Shown: positions 1 through 8,106 of the stretch, piece after piece
Layout of the letters: each line of letters opens with the position of its first letter
Numbering within the stretch: the first letter of the stretch is position 1
From: JAPOVO01 sp026708165
Lineage (GTDB): Bacteria > Chloroflexota > UBA11872 > VXNJ01
Direction of reading: 5' to 3'
DNA length: 64,000 bases
Assembly (NCBI GenBank): GCA_965208775.1
Contig: OZ242360.1
Span: 1 to 64,000, forward strand
Translations under genes and position numbers: made by a program
Notes under the pieces: model-generated
Database searches by the model: none
What the model was told of the DNA's origin: nothing
What the model saw: the letters and a program-made list of their open reading frames with translations, nothing else

Positions 1-195
1 GCTGGCGTCGAGCCGGTCCAGAGCGTCGAACAGGGCCGCCGCCTCTGCGGGTGTGTACCAGCCCCGACCGTCGAGCAGGTCCAGTCCTCCCAGCCGCGCC
101 TGCCGCCAGGCGAGTCCCGCCACACAACCGACGACGCCAACAAAGGCTGCGACCGTCATTCGCCAGGTTGCGAATCGCTCCACCATCCTGCCCAT
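1..195 (-). CDS. Hypothetical membrane-anchored protein, N-terminal fragment
   Basis: An open reading frame on the minus strand runs off the left edge of the window. The visible 65 codons begin MGRMVERFATWRM, continue into one hydrophobic stretch (about residues 13-28, VAAFVGVVGCVAGLAW) and then a polar part with GRGWYTPAEAAALFDAL. This suggests an N-terminal membrane anchor or signal segment followed by a non-cytoplasmic domain. GGAGG lies 14 nt before the ATG at 195 and 8 nt before an in-frame TTG two codons upstream (201), so the TTG may be the true start. It follows the 1814-aa repeat protein on the same strand, separated by a probable terminator. No family was recognised and no function is proposed. 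Confidence 0.55.
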   Translation of the reverse strand, partial: MGRMVERFATWRMTVAAFVGVVGCVAGLAWRQARLGGLDLLDGRGWYTPAEAAALFDALDRLDAS

Positions 196-266
196 CTGCA
201 ATGCCTTCACCTCCGCTAAACCGGGTGCCTCCTCAGGACCTGCCCATCACCCGCCCCGTGGTGCAA

Positions 267-297
267 GGGGGGCCTGCTGCATTGCCGGAGGCCCCCT
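267..297 (-). terminator. Hairpin terminator after the 1814-aa protein gene
   Basis: GGGGGCCT (268-275) pairs perfectly with AGGCCCCC (289-296) around a 13-nt loop, about 30 bp past the stop codon of the Calx-beta gene. The T-run on the minus strand is weak, so termination may be inefficient. A hairpin with the same stem core and a similar loop (GGCAATG) lies after the Cache lipoprotein gene at 6030-6056, which supports a conserved function. Confidence 0.55.
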
Positions 298-301
298 CCT
301 A

Positions 302-328
302 CCTTCTTGCCAATCCGGCCGGGCCGGA
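302..328 (-). repeat. Palindromic 3' element, copy 1
   Basis: On the minus strand this reads TCCGGCCCGGCCGG then ATTGGCAAGAAGG, starting directly after the TAG stop of the 1814-aa gene. Closely similar copies follow the Cache gene (6064-6088) and the 3093-aa gene (8080-8106). The core CCGGCCYRGCCGG is self-complementary. It could be an mRNA 3' hairpin, a processing site or a relic of gene duplication. Confidence 0.6.
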
Positions 329-3300
329 CTAGTCGTCGTCTATGATCGTCATGGTTCCCACGGCGTCGGGCGGGTAGAGGGTCCCGGGCAGGTACGCCTC
401 CACCACGAAGTACTCGTCCGGCTCCTCATCGTCGTCGTACTCCAGCCACACCTCCGCCGTCAGCTCCGTCACCCCCGGCGCGAACACCAGCTCACCCTCC
501 GCGTACTGGTAGTCGGTCATGTGCGCCCGGTCGTCCAGCAGGTGGTACGCAGGCGCGGTGTTCCATCTGATCCTGATCTCCTCGGTGGACGCCTCGGACA
601 GCCGCACCCGGAACTCCAGCACGTCGCCCTCCACCGCCGACGCGGCCTCGACGGTGACGGTTATCTCCACCTCCGGCGCGGCATCGTCGTTGTCGGCCAC
701 GCCGACCGTGGCCGCGCCCTGGGACGAGGACACCGTGTAGCCGCTGCCCGCGTTCACCGTCGCCGTCACCGACCCGTCGGTCTCGTCGGCGTCGTCGTCC
801 GTGGTGCCGACGGTGAGGGTGACGCTGCCCGTGGTGGGGACGGTCACCGTGCGCCGGCCCGTGGTCGCGCCGTAGTCGCCGCTCTGGGACACCGTGACGC
901 TGACGTCCAGGTTGGCCGCCGGGGCCGGGCTGGCCGTCACCGTGAAGACGGCGTCGCCGCCCTCGGTCACCCCGCTGCCCGCGCTGACGCTCACCACCGG
1001 CGTGGGGGCGGCGTCGTTGTCGGCCACGCCGACCGTGGCCGCGCCCTGGGACGAGGACACCGTGTAGCCGCTGCCCGCGTTCACCGTGGCCGTCACCGAG
1101 CCGTCGGTCTCGTCGGCGTCGTCGTCCGTGGTGCCGACGGTGAGGGTGACGCTGCCCGTGGTGGGGACGGTCACCGTGCGCTTCCCCGTGGTCGCGCCGT
1201 AGTCGCCGCTCTGGGACACCGTGACGCTCACGTCCAGGTTGGACGCCGGGGCCGGGCTGGCCGTCACCGTGAAGACGGCGTCGCCGCCCTCGGTGATGCC
1301 GCCGCCCGCAGTGACGCTCACCACCGGCGTGGGGGCGTCGTCGTTGTCGGCCACGGCCACCGTGGCCGCGCCCTGGGTCGAGGACACCGTGTAGCCGCTG
1401 CCGGCGTTCACCGTTGCGGTGACCGACCCGTCGGTCTCGTCAGTAGTATCGTCGGTGGTGCCCACGGTGAGGGTGACGCTGCCCGTGGTGGGTATCGTCA
1501 CCGTGCGCCGGCCCGTGGTGGCGCCGTAGTCGCCGCTCTGCGACACCGTCACGCTCACGTCCAGGTTCGCGGTCGGCGCCGGGCTGGCCGTCACCGTGAA
1601 GGTTGCGTCGCCGCCCTCGGTCACCCCGCTGCCCGCGGTGATACTCACCTCGGGCGTGGGCGGCGGTGGAGGCGTCTGCGCCGCCGCCGCTTCCAGGGCC
1701 GTCAGCTCGACGACCACCAGGTCCCACACGGGGCTGCTGTGATTGTCGGCCATGTCCTGGGCCTCGGACGCCGTCATCGGGCCGCCGGTGACGCCGGTCC
1801 CGTCGTGCTCGCCGAAGGCCAGCAGCACCCGGTTCCAGCGGTTCACGTGGGCCGTGCCGTGCTGCGTCTGCGACGCCAGCTCCCTGACCTTCGCGATCAC
1901 GTCCGGGTCCACCGTGTAGCCCGTCTGCTCCTCGACGACCGGGTCGTCGTCGGCGACGTCGGCCGTCTCCGTGGACGGCGCGCCCACCGTGTAGTCGCTG
2001 CCCGCGTTCAGCGTCAGCGTGACCGAGCCGTCCGGCTCGTCCACGTCGTCGTCCGTGGTGGTTATGGTCACCGTGGCGCTGCCCGACGTTGGGATGGTGA
2101 CGCTGGTGGGCAGCGTCCCGTACCCGAAGTCGCCGGTCGTGGCGACCGTCACGCTCACCGCCAGGTCCGCCGCCGGGGCCGGGCTGGCCGTCACCGTGAA
2201 GGTGACGGAGTCGCCCTCGGTGCCGTCGGCGGCGCCGGTGACGCTCACCACGGGCGTGGGCGTGTCGTCGTCGTCCAGCAGCGGCAACGTGACGCGGGAA
2301 GGGTCGCCCAGCGTGTAGCCCTCGCCGACCACAATTTGCGCCACCAGCGTGCCGTCGGACAGCGCGTCGTCGTCGGAGTAGGCGATGATGGTCTGCGATG
2401 CGGACGACTCGAAGGCCTTGATGACCAGCGTGAGGAACTGTTCGCGCGCGACGCGGTCCGCACCCTCGCCCATCTCCTCGATAACGCTCACGATGACCGG
2501 CGTGTCGACCGGCGGGACCGGGCTGGCGCTGACCGTGAAGGTCACGTCGCCGCCCTCGGGCGCCGACAGCGCGTTGCTGGAGAGCGTCATCGTGGAGCCG
2601 TCGTTGAGCGTCCCCAGCGCCGAGAACGCGCGGCGGATCTCCGGCGGCGCATTGGACGGCGGCGTGAACTGGTTGCAGTCCACCTTGACGCTGAACTTGT
2701 TCGACGGCCAGCCTGACGGCGACTGCAACTGCACGCAGAACGTCACGGCCTCCCCCGGCACCTCGTCGTTGCGCAGGGTCACCGGCGTGATCGTGATCCG
2801 GTAGACCGGGTCGCCGGGGTTCGAGCGGTCGCGGTACGTGGTCTTCAGGCCGGTGTTGACGATGCCCGCTCTGTACGGCTCCTGGTTGACCACGCCGTCG
2901 TGCGCGATGACCCGGTCAACACGCCGCGAGTAGATGTACGTCGGCGGCGTATCCGTCAGGCTGTTGTCGGCCTCGATCTTGACGCGCCACTCCGAGAAGT
3001 GCTCCTCGGCGTCGTAGAGGTCGTTGCGCGGTTTACCGGGGCTGACCAGCGGCGGGCCTGTCGGCAGGTCCCACCACCAGTGGATGTTGAAGTAGTACTC
3101 GCACTCGCCGCCGGTCGTGTAGCTGTCGCACCTGTAGCCGACGGCGTCGCCCGCGTTCGCCAGCAGCGTGCCCGTGTAGGCCGTGTCGACCGTCAGGTCG
3201 GCGGGCTGCGGCGACTTGGTGTCCACCACCTTGACCCGCACGTCGTGCCAGGTGGTCAGGTTCCAGTCGATCCCGCGGCCGAGCCGGTCGCGGCCGGCGA

Positions 3301-5773
3301 ACTTGTCGCCGGGCAGCTCCAGCTCGTGCTGGATGATGTACGCGTTGTGATCTTCATGGTCGGCGCAGTGGACGTTGACGCTGATCGTCTGCCACTGATC
3401 CCAGTTGCTGGAGTCGAAGTCCAGCGAGATGTAGGTGTTGACGGGCGGCCCGCCGGAGACCGCGTAGGTCGTGTCCTCGCCGGGCGGCCGCACGGTGATG
3501 CCGTTGCGGTAGAAGTTGGAGGCCCAGATCTCCCGTTTCCAGATCTCGTTCCAGTGGTCGCTGTCGACCGGCCCCGTGGCGAGGCTGCCCTGCCGGTAGA
3601 CGACGTACTTGGGGTTGTAGACGTAGAGCTCGGCCTGGCCCGCCGGGTCGGCGTAGAGACGCACGCGGTAGGTGACCAGGTCCGTGGGGTGGGTGACGCC
3701 GCCCAGCTCGGAGACGTCGTTGGGCGCGGTATTACAGGCGGAGGGCTCGTCCACCACGATCATCCGCTGCCGTCCCTGCCAGCGGAGTAGTCCCCACTCG
3801 AGCGGTTCATCCACATCGGCCTGCACGATCTCCAGGCGCGGCCGCTTGTCGATGCGGAAGACCGGCGAGATGCCCAGGATTGAGTGGTCCTCAACCCTCG
3901 TGGTGGAAGCGCCCACCCAGGGGTTCCGGGTTTCTCCTTCTTCGAAGGACTGGCCGCGGACGACGTGTCCGCTGCTGCCCATGCTGCTCAACGCATGTTT
4001 CGTCCCGTCCGGTTGGGTGCCGCTCCAGTGCCAGTCGACGCGGGTGTCGCCGTCGACGACCGAGACGCTGGCCGCCGTCCTGCGGTCATGTTCGGACCAG
4101 TTCTCCCACGAGCTGCTGAAGAATCCCGCCGTGTCCTTGGCCACGCGTGGGCCGTTCAGCCAGTAGATCGCCGTGTCGCGGCCCGGGTCGATGTGGTCTC
4201 GGGCGTTGACCGTGGGGGTCGATCCCACCACTTTGAACGCGTCGGAATAGGGAATAATCGCCGGGTGCGAGCCGCCGGTGTGGCTGCCGACGATGGAGTC
4301 CTGGACGTGGGCGTCGTAGTCGGCAATGTTGGCGGTGGTGGCGTCGCGCCAGGCGTTGGTCAGGAACAGCAACCGGAACTCGCCGCCGATCCTGCGCAGC
4401 TCCTCGGGCACCAGCGGCCAGTCGGCGGGCACGGTGTAGGTGCCGTCGCCGTTCGCCTCGGGCGCCGGAGGCGGGCTCTCGTCATCGATGACCGTCACCC
4501 GCAGCCAGTCGCGCTCGCCGACGTCGTAGCCGTCGAGGCCGCCGGTGAGCTTCAGGTAGAAGTGCTCGTAGTCCTCATGGTCGGCGTCGTCCATGATCTG
4601 GACGCCGGTGGCGGTGTCCCGGTTGACCTCAACGGTCACGTTTTCCGTGCCGGCCGATATGGGCACGTCGATGTAGTCGGTGGTCACGGTGGACCCGTAG
4701 TCGTAGTCGCTGCTCTCGGTCGCGCTCCATCGGCCCTGATGCGGCTCCTGGGTCCGGAGCCGCACCGTGATGTCCTGGTAGGGCGCTGGACGCGCGTACA
4801 GCACGACCGTATAGGCATCGGCGGAGCCTTCCACCACCGCGAGGGTGGTCCCGCCGAAGCTGACGGTCGGCAGGTCGTCGTCCCGCACGATGGCGTATGC
4901 CTTCCGGGCTTCTTCCCTTCTGTCCGGCACATACTGCCTCCCATAAATGGTTGCGGGCAGGATCTCCACCAGAATCTTGCCGTCGGCTTCGCTGACGTCG
5001 TCGTCGATGATGGGGACGCACAATTCCCTACTGATGTAACCGTTGCTAACGTGTTCAGGATCGCGCAATTCTATGGAGCTGGCTTCCTCGGTAATGAAGG
5101 AGCCTTCCTGGGTGACCCGGTAGTTGATATTGGTCGGGAGAGCGACCGACCCTCCCAGGGCGGGGCGTACCCGTACTGTGAATCTTGCGCACGGGTGCGC
5201 GCCTTCGCGATAGGTGGCGCTCCGAGTGCTGGTTTGCCCTTCGGCGTAGACGCTCGCTATCGGGCGTAACCGAAGCGCCTCATGGTCAACGTCGGGGGCG
5301 TCGTCGTCCACTATGACCATCAGTGCCGACAGGATGTTCTCCATGTCCAACTGGTAATTCTTGCCCGGCTGAAGGGTCACGACGACCGATTTATCGGCAT
5401 GAAAAACATCGTCGTCATTGAGAGCAACCGAGAACGCCCCCGCGGCCCGAGGCGGATCAGGAAAGAGCTGGACGAGCGTAAAGCGGTCACCTGTCTGAAG
5501 CGTGGCGTCGCCAGTCTGAAAGACGTGGTAGTTGACTTCAAGCGGGTAGATATCCTTGCCGGCGACGAAGGGGTGGCGCACCTGGATGCCATATACGAGA
5601 GAGCCGCCCTGCTCTCTCCATGTTGTTGGATTCGGGGGGATGAGCGATACGAGCGGCAGCGTATCGCTCTGCGCCTGCGCCGTCCCGGATGGCGGGCCGC
5701 CGAGCGGGAGCAGGGCTGCGAGGAGTAACGCCCCCAGGAAGCCCAGGAGTAGCCAGCGTCGAGGCTTGATCAC
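329..5773 (-). CDS. Giant secreted Calx-beta repeat protein (1814 aa)
   Basis: An exported modular protein, probably a surface or extracellular adhesin or matrix protein. The N-terminus (IKPRRWLLL, hydrophobic core, then AQAQ) is a signal peptide. Rough order: divergent Calx-beta-like repeats (37-430); a module starting TVPADWPLVPEEL (about 446-636) shared with the 3093-aa paralogue; a Cys-containing region (about 640-1060); two Calx-beta domains; a helical module with HVNRWNRVLLAFGEHD (about 1284-1364); three near-identical Calx-beta repeats of about 105 aa (1372-1690); and a C-terminal domain almost identical to that of the paralogue. Calx-beta domains are known calcium-binding beta-sandwiches. 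There is no LPxTG motif or C-terminal membrane helix. The start used is GTG at 5773, where it overlaps the TGA of a 16-codon leader frame. One extra C in the C6 run at 5789-5794 would fuse the leader ATG (5820, behind AGGAGG) in frame. Function is inferred. Confidence 0.85.
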   Translation of the reverse strand: MIKPRRWLLLGFLGALLLAALLPLGGPPSGTAQAQSDTLPLVSLIPPNPTTWREQGGSLVYGIQVRHPFVAGKDIYPLEVNYHVFQTGDATLQTGDRFTLVQLFPDPPRAAGAFSVALNDDDVFHADKSVVVTLQPGKNYQLDMENILSALMVIVDDDAPDVDHEALRLRPIASVYAEGQTSTRSATYREGAHPCARFTVRVRPALGGSVALPTNINYRVTQEGSFITEEASSIELRDPEHVSNGYISRELCVPIIDDDVSEADGKILVEILPATIYGRQYVPDRREEARKAYAIVRDDDLPTVSFGGTTLAVVEGSADAYTVVLYARPAPYQDITVRLRTQEPHQGRWSATESSDYDYGSTVTTDYIDVPISAGTENVTVEVNRDTATGVQIMDDADHEDYEHFYLKLTGGLDGYDVGERDWLRVTVIDDESPPPAPEANGDGTYTVPADWPLVPEELRRIGGEFRLLFLTNAWRDATTANIADYDAHVQDSIVGSHTGGSHPAIIPYSDAFKVVGSTPTVNARDHIDPGRDTAIYWLNGPRVAKDTAGFFSSSWENWSEHDRRTAASVSVVDGDTRVDWHWSGTQPDGTKHALSSMGSSGHVVRGQSFEEGETRNPWVGASTTRVEDHSILGISPVFRIDKRPRLEIVQADVDEPLEWGLLRWQGRQRMIVVDEPSACNTAPNDVSELGGVTHPTDLVTYRVRLYADPAGQAELYVYNPKYVVYRQGSLATGPVDSDHWNEIWKREIWASNFYRNGITVRPPGEDTTYAVSGGPPVNTYISLDFDSSNWDQWQTISVNVHCADHEDHNAYIIQHELELPGDKFAGRDRLGRGIDWNLTTWHDVRVKVVDTKSPQPADLTVDTAYTGTLLANAGDAVGYRCDSYTTGGECEYYFNIHWWWDLPTGPPLVSPGKPRNDLYDAEEHFSEWRVKIEADNSLTDTPPTYIYSRRVDRVIAHDGVVNQEPYRAGIVNTGLKTTYRDRSNPGDPVYRITITPVTLRNDEVPGEAVTFCVQLQSPSGWPSNKFSVKVDCNQFTPPSNAPPEIRRAFSALGTLNDGSTMTLSSNALSAPEGGDVTFTVSASPVPPVDTPVIVSVIEEMGEGADRVAREQFLTLVIKAFESSASQTIIAYSDDDALSDGTLVAQIVVGEGYTLGDPSRVTLPLLDDDDTPTPVVSVTGAADGTEGDSVTFTVTASPAPAADLAVSVTVATTGDFGYGTLPTSVTIPTSGSATVTITTTDDDVDEPDGSVTLTLNAGSDYTVGAPSTETADVADDDPVVEEQTGYTVDPDVIAKVRELASQTQHGTAHVNRWNRVLLAFGEHDGTGVTGGPMTASEAQDMADNHSSPVWDLVVVELTALEAAAAQTPPPPPTPEVSITAGSGVTEGGDATFTVTASPAPTANLDVSVTVSQSGDYGATTGRRTVTIPTTGSVTLTVGTTDDTTDETDGSVTATVNAGSGYTVSSTQGAATVAVADNDDAPTPVVSVTAGGGITEGGDAVFTVTASPAPASNLDVSVTVSQSGDYGATTGKRTVTVPTTGSVTLTVGTTDDDADETDGSVTATVNAGSGYTVSSSQGAATVGVADNDAAPTPVVSVSAGSGVTEGGDAVFTVTASPAPAANLDVSVTVSQSGDYGATTGRRTVTVPTTGSVTLTVGTTDDDADETDGSVTATVNAGSGYTVSSSQGAATVGVADNDDAAPEVEITVTVEAASAVEGDVLEFRVRLSEASTEEIRIRWNTAPAYHLLDDRAHMTDYQYAEGELVFAPGVTELTAEVWLEYDDDEEPDEYFVVEAYLPGTLYPPDAVGTMTIIDDD

Positions 5774-5820
5774 GTTTTCCCGAACGTCGGGGGGATGAAT
5801 CTCCGCAGCGCGTCGGCCAT
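5770..5820 (-). CDS. 16-codon leader ORF overlapping the 1814-aa gene start
   Basis: On the minus strand AGGAGG (5830-5835) sits 9 nt before an ATG at 5820 that encodes MADALRRFIPPTFGKT and stops at a TGA sharing GTGA with the GTG start of the giant gene. The first residues match the in-frame N-terminus of the 3093-aa paralogue (MTDALRSFTPP). The leader is therefore either a true coupling ORF, the off state of a C-tract switch, or the product of a one-base deletion or sequencing error at 5789-5794. Confidence 0.5.
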   Translation of the reverse strand: MADALRRFIPPTFGKT

Positions 5821-5926
5821 GTCGTCGAACCTCCTCTTCGCCCGACTTATGCCACGACGCCGTGCGGGCGCTGGATCACTGTATTTCAAAGCCCAAGTAC
5901 GTAGCTGCCGCAAACAGCCAACCTAG

Positions 5927-5956
5927 ACTGTCCGCCAATCTGGGCGGAGGTGTCAA
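5927..5956 (-). promoter_or_regulatory. Probable promoter with dyad in the spacer (1814-aa gene)
   Basis: On the minus strand TTGACA (5951-5956) is followed after 3 nt by the inverted repeat CCGCC-CAGATT-GGCGG and then GACAGT (5927-5932), giving a -35/-10-like pair with an 18-bp spacer. The same layout lies upstream of the 3093-aa gene (17495-17524) with CCGTT-CAGACT-AACGG, so two stem positions have changed while pairing is kept. A dyad inside the spacer suggests an operator. The -10 match is poor, so the exact start is uncertain. Confidence 0.45.
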
Positions 5957-6029
5957 GGCAATCAACCGTTCCTGTTGTTGTTCAATCGATTCCGTCCATC
6001 ACCTTTACATTCCGTGGGGTAAAGCAAGT

Positions 6030-6056
6030 GGGGCCTGCATCATTGCCGCAGGCCCC
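6030..6056 (-). terminator. Hairpin terminator after the Cache lipoprotein gene
   Basis: GGGGCCTGC (6030-6038) pairs perfectly with GCAGGCCCC (6048-6056) across a 9-nt loop. On the minus strand it follows the Cache protein gene and a palindromic 3' element, and precedes the promoter of the 1814-aa gene. The downstream minus-strand sequence (ACTTGCTTTACC) is only mildly T-rich. It probably ends the 3093-aa/Cache transcript. Confidence 0.55.
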
Positions 6057-6063
6057 CTTGCAT

Positions 6064-6088
6064 CCTCTTGCCAATCCGGCTGGGCCGG
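6064..6088 (-). repeat. Palindromic 3' element, copy 2
   Basis: On the minus strand CCGGCCCAGCCGG followed by ATTGGCAAGAGG, placed just before the terminator hairpin at 6030-6056. Here it lies about 120 bp past the Cache gene stop rather than touching it. The stretch 6091-6210 between stop and repeat shows no other recognisable feature. Confidence 0.55.
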
Positions 6089-6210
6089 CGCAGCCCTGGG
6101 CCGGCCTATCTGATCATCCTCCCGAGCCGTCCTCTTTCCTGTCCCGTCAGCCTGACTCCGTGCTTCTCCTGCACCATGGCTGCATCCCCATCAGGAGCGA
6201 GCCCGCAGTG

Positions 6211-8070
6211 TCATGGACACGGGCCGGTGGGATAGGGGTTCGGCACGCACGAAAGGGTGTCGTAGTAAATGGTCGCCAAGAACAGATTGTCGCGCCGAAC
6301 CACCCAAGCGTGAGCTATCAAGTTCTCCGGCCCGTTGACGACCGCCCAGGGAATGTTGATCCAGCGGCCGGCCTCCGTTGTCTTCGATACCTCCTGGAAA
6401 GCCGGATTCCCGTCCACATCCACAAGCGGCAACTGATTGGAGTCGAATCCCACCAGATTGGGAGCGGTGCCGTTGACGACGTAAATGCCGTTCTCGTCCA
6501 ACACGGTCAGGAACCAAAGGCCGCCGGAGTTCTCCCCAGCGCCGTAAATCTCCTTCACCGCATCCATCCCCTTGCTCTCGTACACGTCAACGGCTTCCTG
6601 GATGAAATCCTGGGCGAATGCCGGCAGGTCTTTGGGGGCCGGGTAGTATCCGGAGGCGAACAGCAGTCCATCCTTTCGGACCGCGTAGGATATTTTTGTG
6701 GCCTCTCTGAGGGTTGCCGGATGAGGCCACAGGTATTCCACCCAGACACCTTCTCCCTCTCCGGCCTTGGCCAGCGCTTTGCCCAGCTCAAACCCGTCCC
6801 TCGCCACGTCTTTGATGTCGGTTCCTTTCAGGTTAGGCCGGAACGGATGGACGATGTAGATGTCGTCGGCGTCGGTAGCGAACAGATACCATTCTCCCTC
6901 AAAGGAAGCTACGCTGTCATAGTAGGCCACCATGGCGTCAACGCCGTCTTCCTCATAGCGTTTGATGGCCCGGTTCACGTAGTCAAGGGTGTACTCGCGG
7001 GGGTCTGCTACCATCCAGGGCGGGCGTTCATCTTCCGGCAGGGGGTTGTAGTAGCCCGAGGCGAAGATCAGCCCGTCGTGTCGGATGGCCCAGGTAGTCT
7101 TGGCTTCATCCCGGCCGCTGACCGGGTTGAGCCACAGGTATTCCACCCAGTCACCCTCCTCCGTCGCCTTTGCTATATCCTTGCCCAGTTCGTAATAGTT
7201 CCCCTCGAAGTCCTTGCCTGTCACCTCCTTGATGTCCGTCCCTCGCAGGTCATGGCGAATAGGATGCACCAGGTAGATGTCGTTCTCATCCATCAGGAAC
7301 AGATAGAAAAAGCCGTCCATGCTGTCCCGGCTGTTGTAGTGGGCGACGGTGGCTTCAAGCCCGTTCTCATCGTAATACCGTATTGCCCTGTTCACGTAAT
7401 TCTTGGTGGCGTCGCCAATGTTTTCTCGAAGGATGAAATGCCCGGCAGTGAAGATGAGGCCGTCGTGTCGGATGCCGAAGCTCCGTTTGGGTTCGAGCTG
7501 TCCGGTAAGCGGGTTGGTGGATTGGTATTCCAACCAACCTTCTCCCTCAGCTGTCGCAGCGATCCAGCCGAGCAGAAACGCGGTGAATTCACCTGCATCT
7601 ACGCCTATAAGAGGGATTCCTACTATGTCCCGACGTACCAAGGTTGCCCACGTAGTGTGGGTAGTGGGGTCGAAGATGAACATCGACCGAACGCCTTCGA
7701 GGCTCTCCTGGCTGTTGTAGTAGGCGAGGGCGGCCTCCCGTCCGTCGCGGTCATAATGCTCGATAGCCCGCATCACGTATTCGCGGGTAAGGGCGTCGTC
7801 GTCCGGCAAGTCGGGTTCCGGCGCCGAGGTAGCCGCAGGTTCCAGCGTTGGCGTGGCCGAAGGTTCCGGGGCTGTGGTGGGCGCAGGCTCCAGCGTTGGC
7901 GTGGCCGAAGGTACCGGCGTTGCGGTGGGTTCGTCGTCGCAGGCAACGGCGAGGGCTGAAAAGGAAGCCAGAACCAGGAGCAAGGACAGTGCGCGCAGCC
8001 AGCCCGGCATCCGCCGGGCTGGCCTTCTGTTCGGTTCGCCGCCGGTTCGTTTTTCCTGCTCTGCACGCAT
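6211..8070 (-). CDS. Putative lipoprotein with four Cache-like repeats (619 aa)
   Basis: The N-terminus has a basic start, a hydrophobic stretch (about 25-41) and ALAVAC with Cys44, a plausible though imperfect lipobox. A Thr/Pro/Glu linker of short repeats follows (about 47-88), and then four homologous units of about 110-125 aa (about 94-215, 220-345, 350-470, 475-605). The units share YVNRAIRYYDENG-like openings, a central FLMDENDIYLVHP-like strand, WVEYLWLNP and AIRHDGLIFASGYY. This pattern matches single-Cache (sCache_2) ligand-binding domains, which usually sit in sensors. Here there is no kinase, methyl-accepting or other output domain. The ATG at 8070 has AAGGTG at suitable spacing and lies 36 bp after the 3093-aa gene stop, so the two are probably co-transcribed. 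Extracytoplasmic ligand capture is an inference. Confidence 0.85.
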   Translation of the reverse strand: MRAEQEKRTGGEPNRRPARRMPGWLRALSLLLVLASFSALAVACDDEPTATPVPSATPTLEPAPTTAPEPSATPTLEPAATSAPEPDLPDDDALTREYVMRAIEHYDRDGREAALAYYNSQESLEGVRSMFIFDPTTHTTWATLVRRDIVGIPLIGVDAGEFTAFLLGWIAATAEGEGWLEYQSTNPLTGQLEPKRSFGIRHDGLIFTAGHFILRENIGDATKNYVNRAIRYYDENGLEATVAHYNSRDSMDGFFYLFLMDENDIYLVHPIRHDLRGTDIKEVTGKDFEGNYYELGKDIAKATEEGDWVEYLWLNPVSGRDEAKTTWAIRHDGLIFASGYYNPLPEDERPPWMVADPREYTLDYVNRAIKRYEEDGVDAMVAYYDSVASFEGEWYLFATDADDIYIVHPFRPNLKGTDIKDVARDGFELGKALAKAGEGEGVWVEYLWPHPATLREATKISYAVRKDGLLFASGYYPAPKDLPAFAQDFIQEAVDVYESKGMDAVKEIYGAGENSGGLWFLTVLDENGIYVVNGTAPNLVGFDSNQLPLVDVDGNPAFQEVSKTTEAGRWINIPWAVVNGPENLIAHAWVVRRDNLFLATIYYDTLSCVPNPYPTGPCP

Positions 8071-8079
8071 CGCTGATCA

Positions 8080-8106
8080 CCTTCTTGCCGGTCCGGCTGG
8101 GCCGGA
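8080..8106 (-). repeat. Palindromic 3' element, copy 3
   Basis: On the minus strand TCCGGCCCAGCCGG followed by ACCGGCAAGAAGG, beginning right after the TAG of the 3093-aa gene. Its AAGAAGG end runs into the SD region of the Cache gene, so a hairpin here could modulate translation of that gene. Confidence 0.55.

Noticed and set aside
53..2716. Long plus-strand open frame opposite the 1814-aa gene
   Set aside because: It is rich in Arg, Gly, His and Val repeats that mirror the Calx-beta codons on the other strand, with no signal, domain or SD. It is an antisense artefact of high G+C repeats.
5950..7959. A 669-codon plus-strand open frame opposite the Cache gene
   Set aside because: The minus strand encodes clear Cache repeats and a signal sequence. 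The plus frame has no domain and runs through the intergenic terminator.
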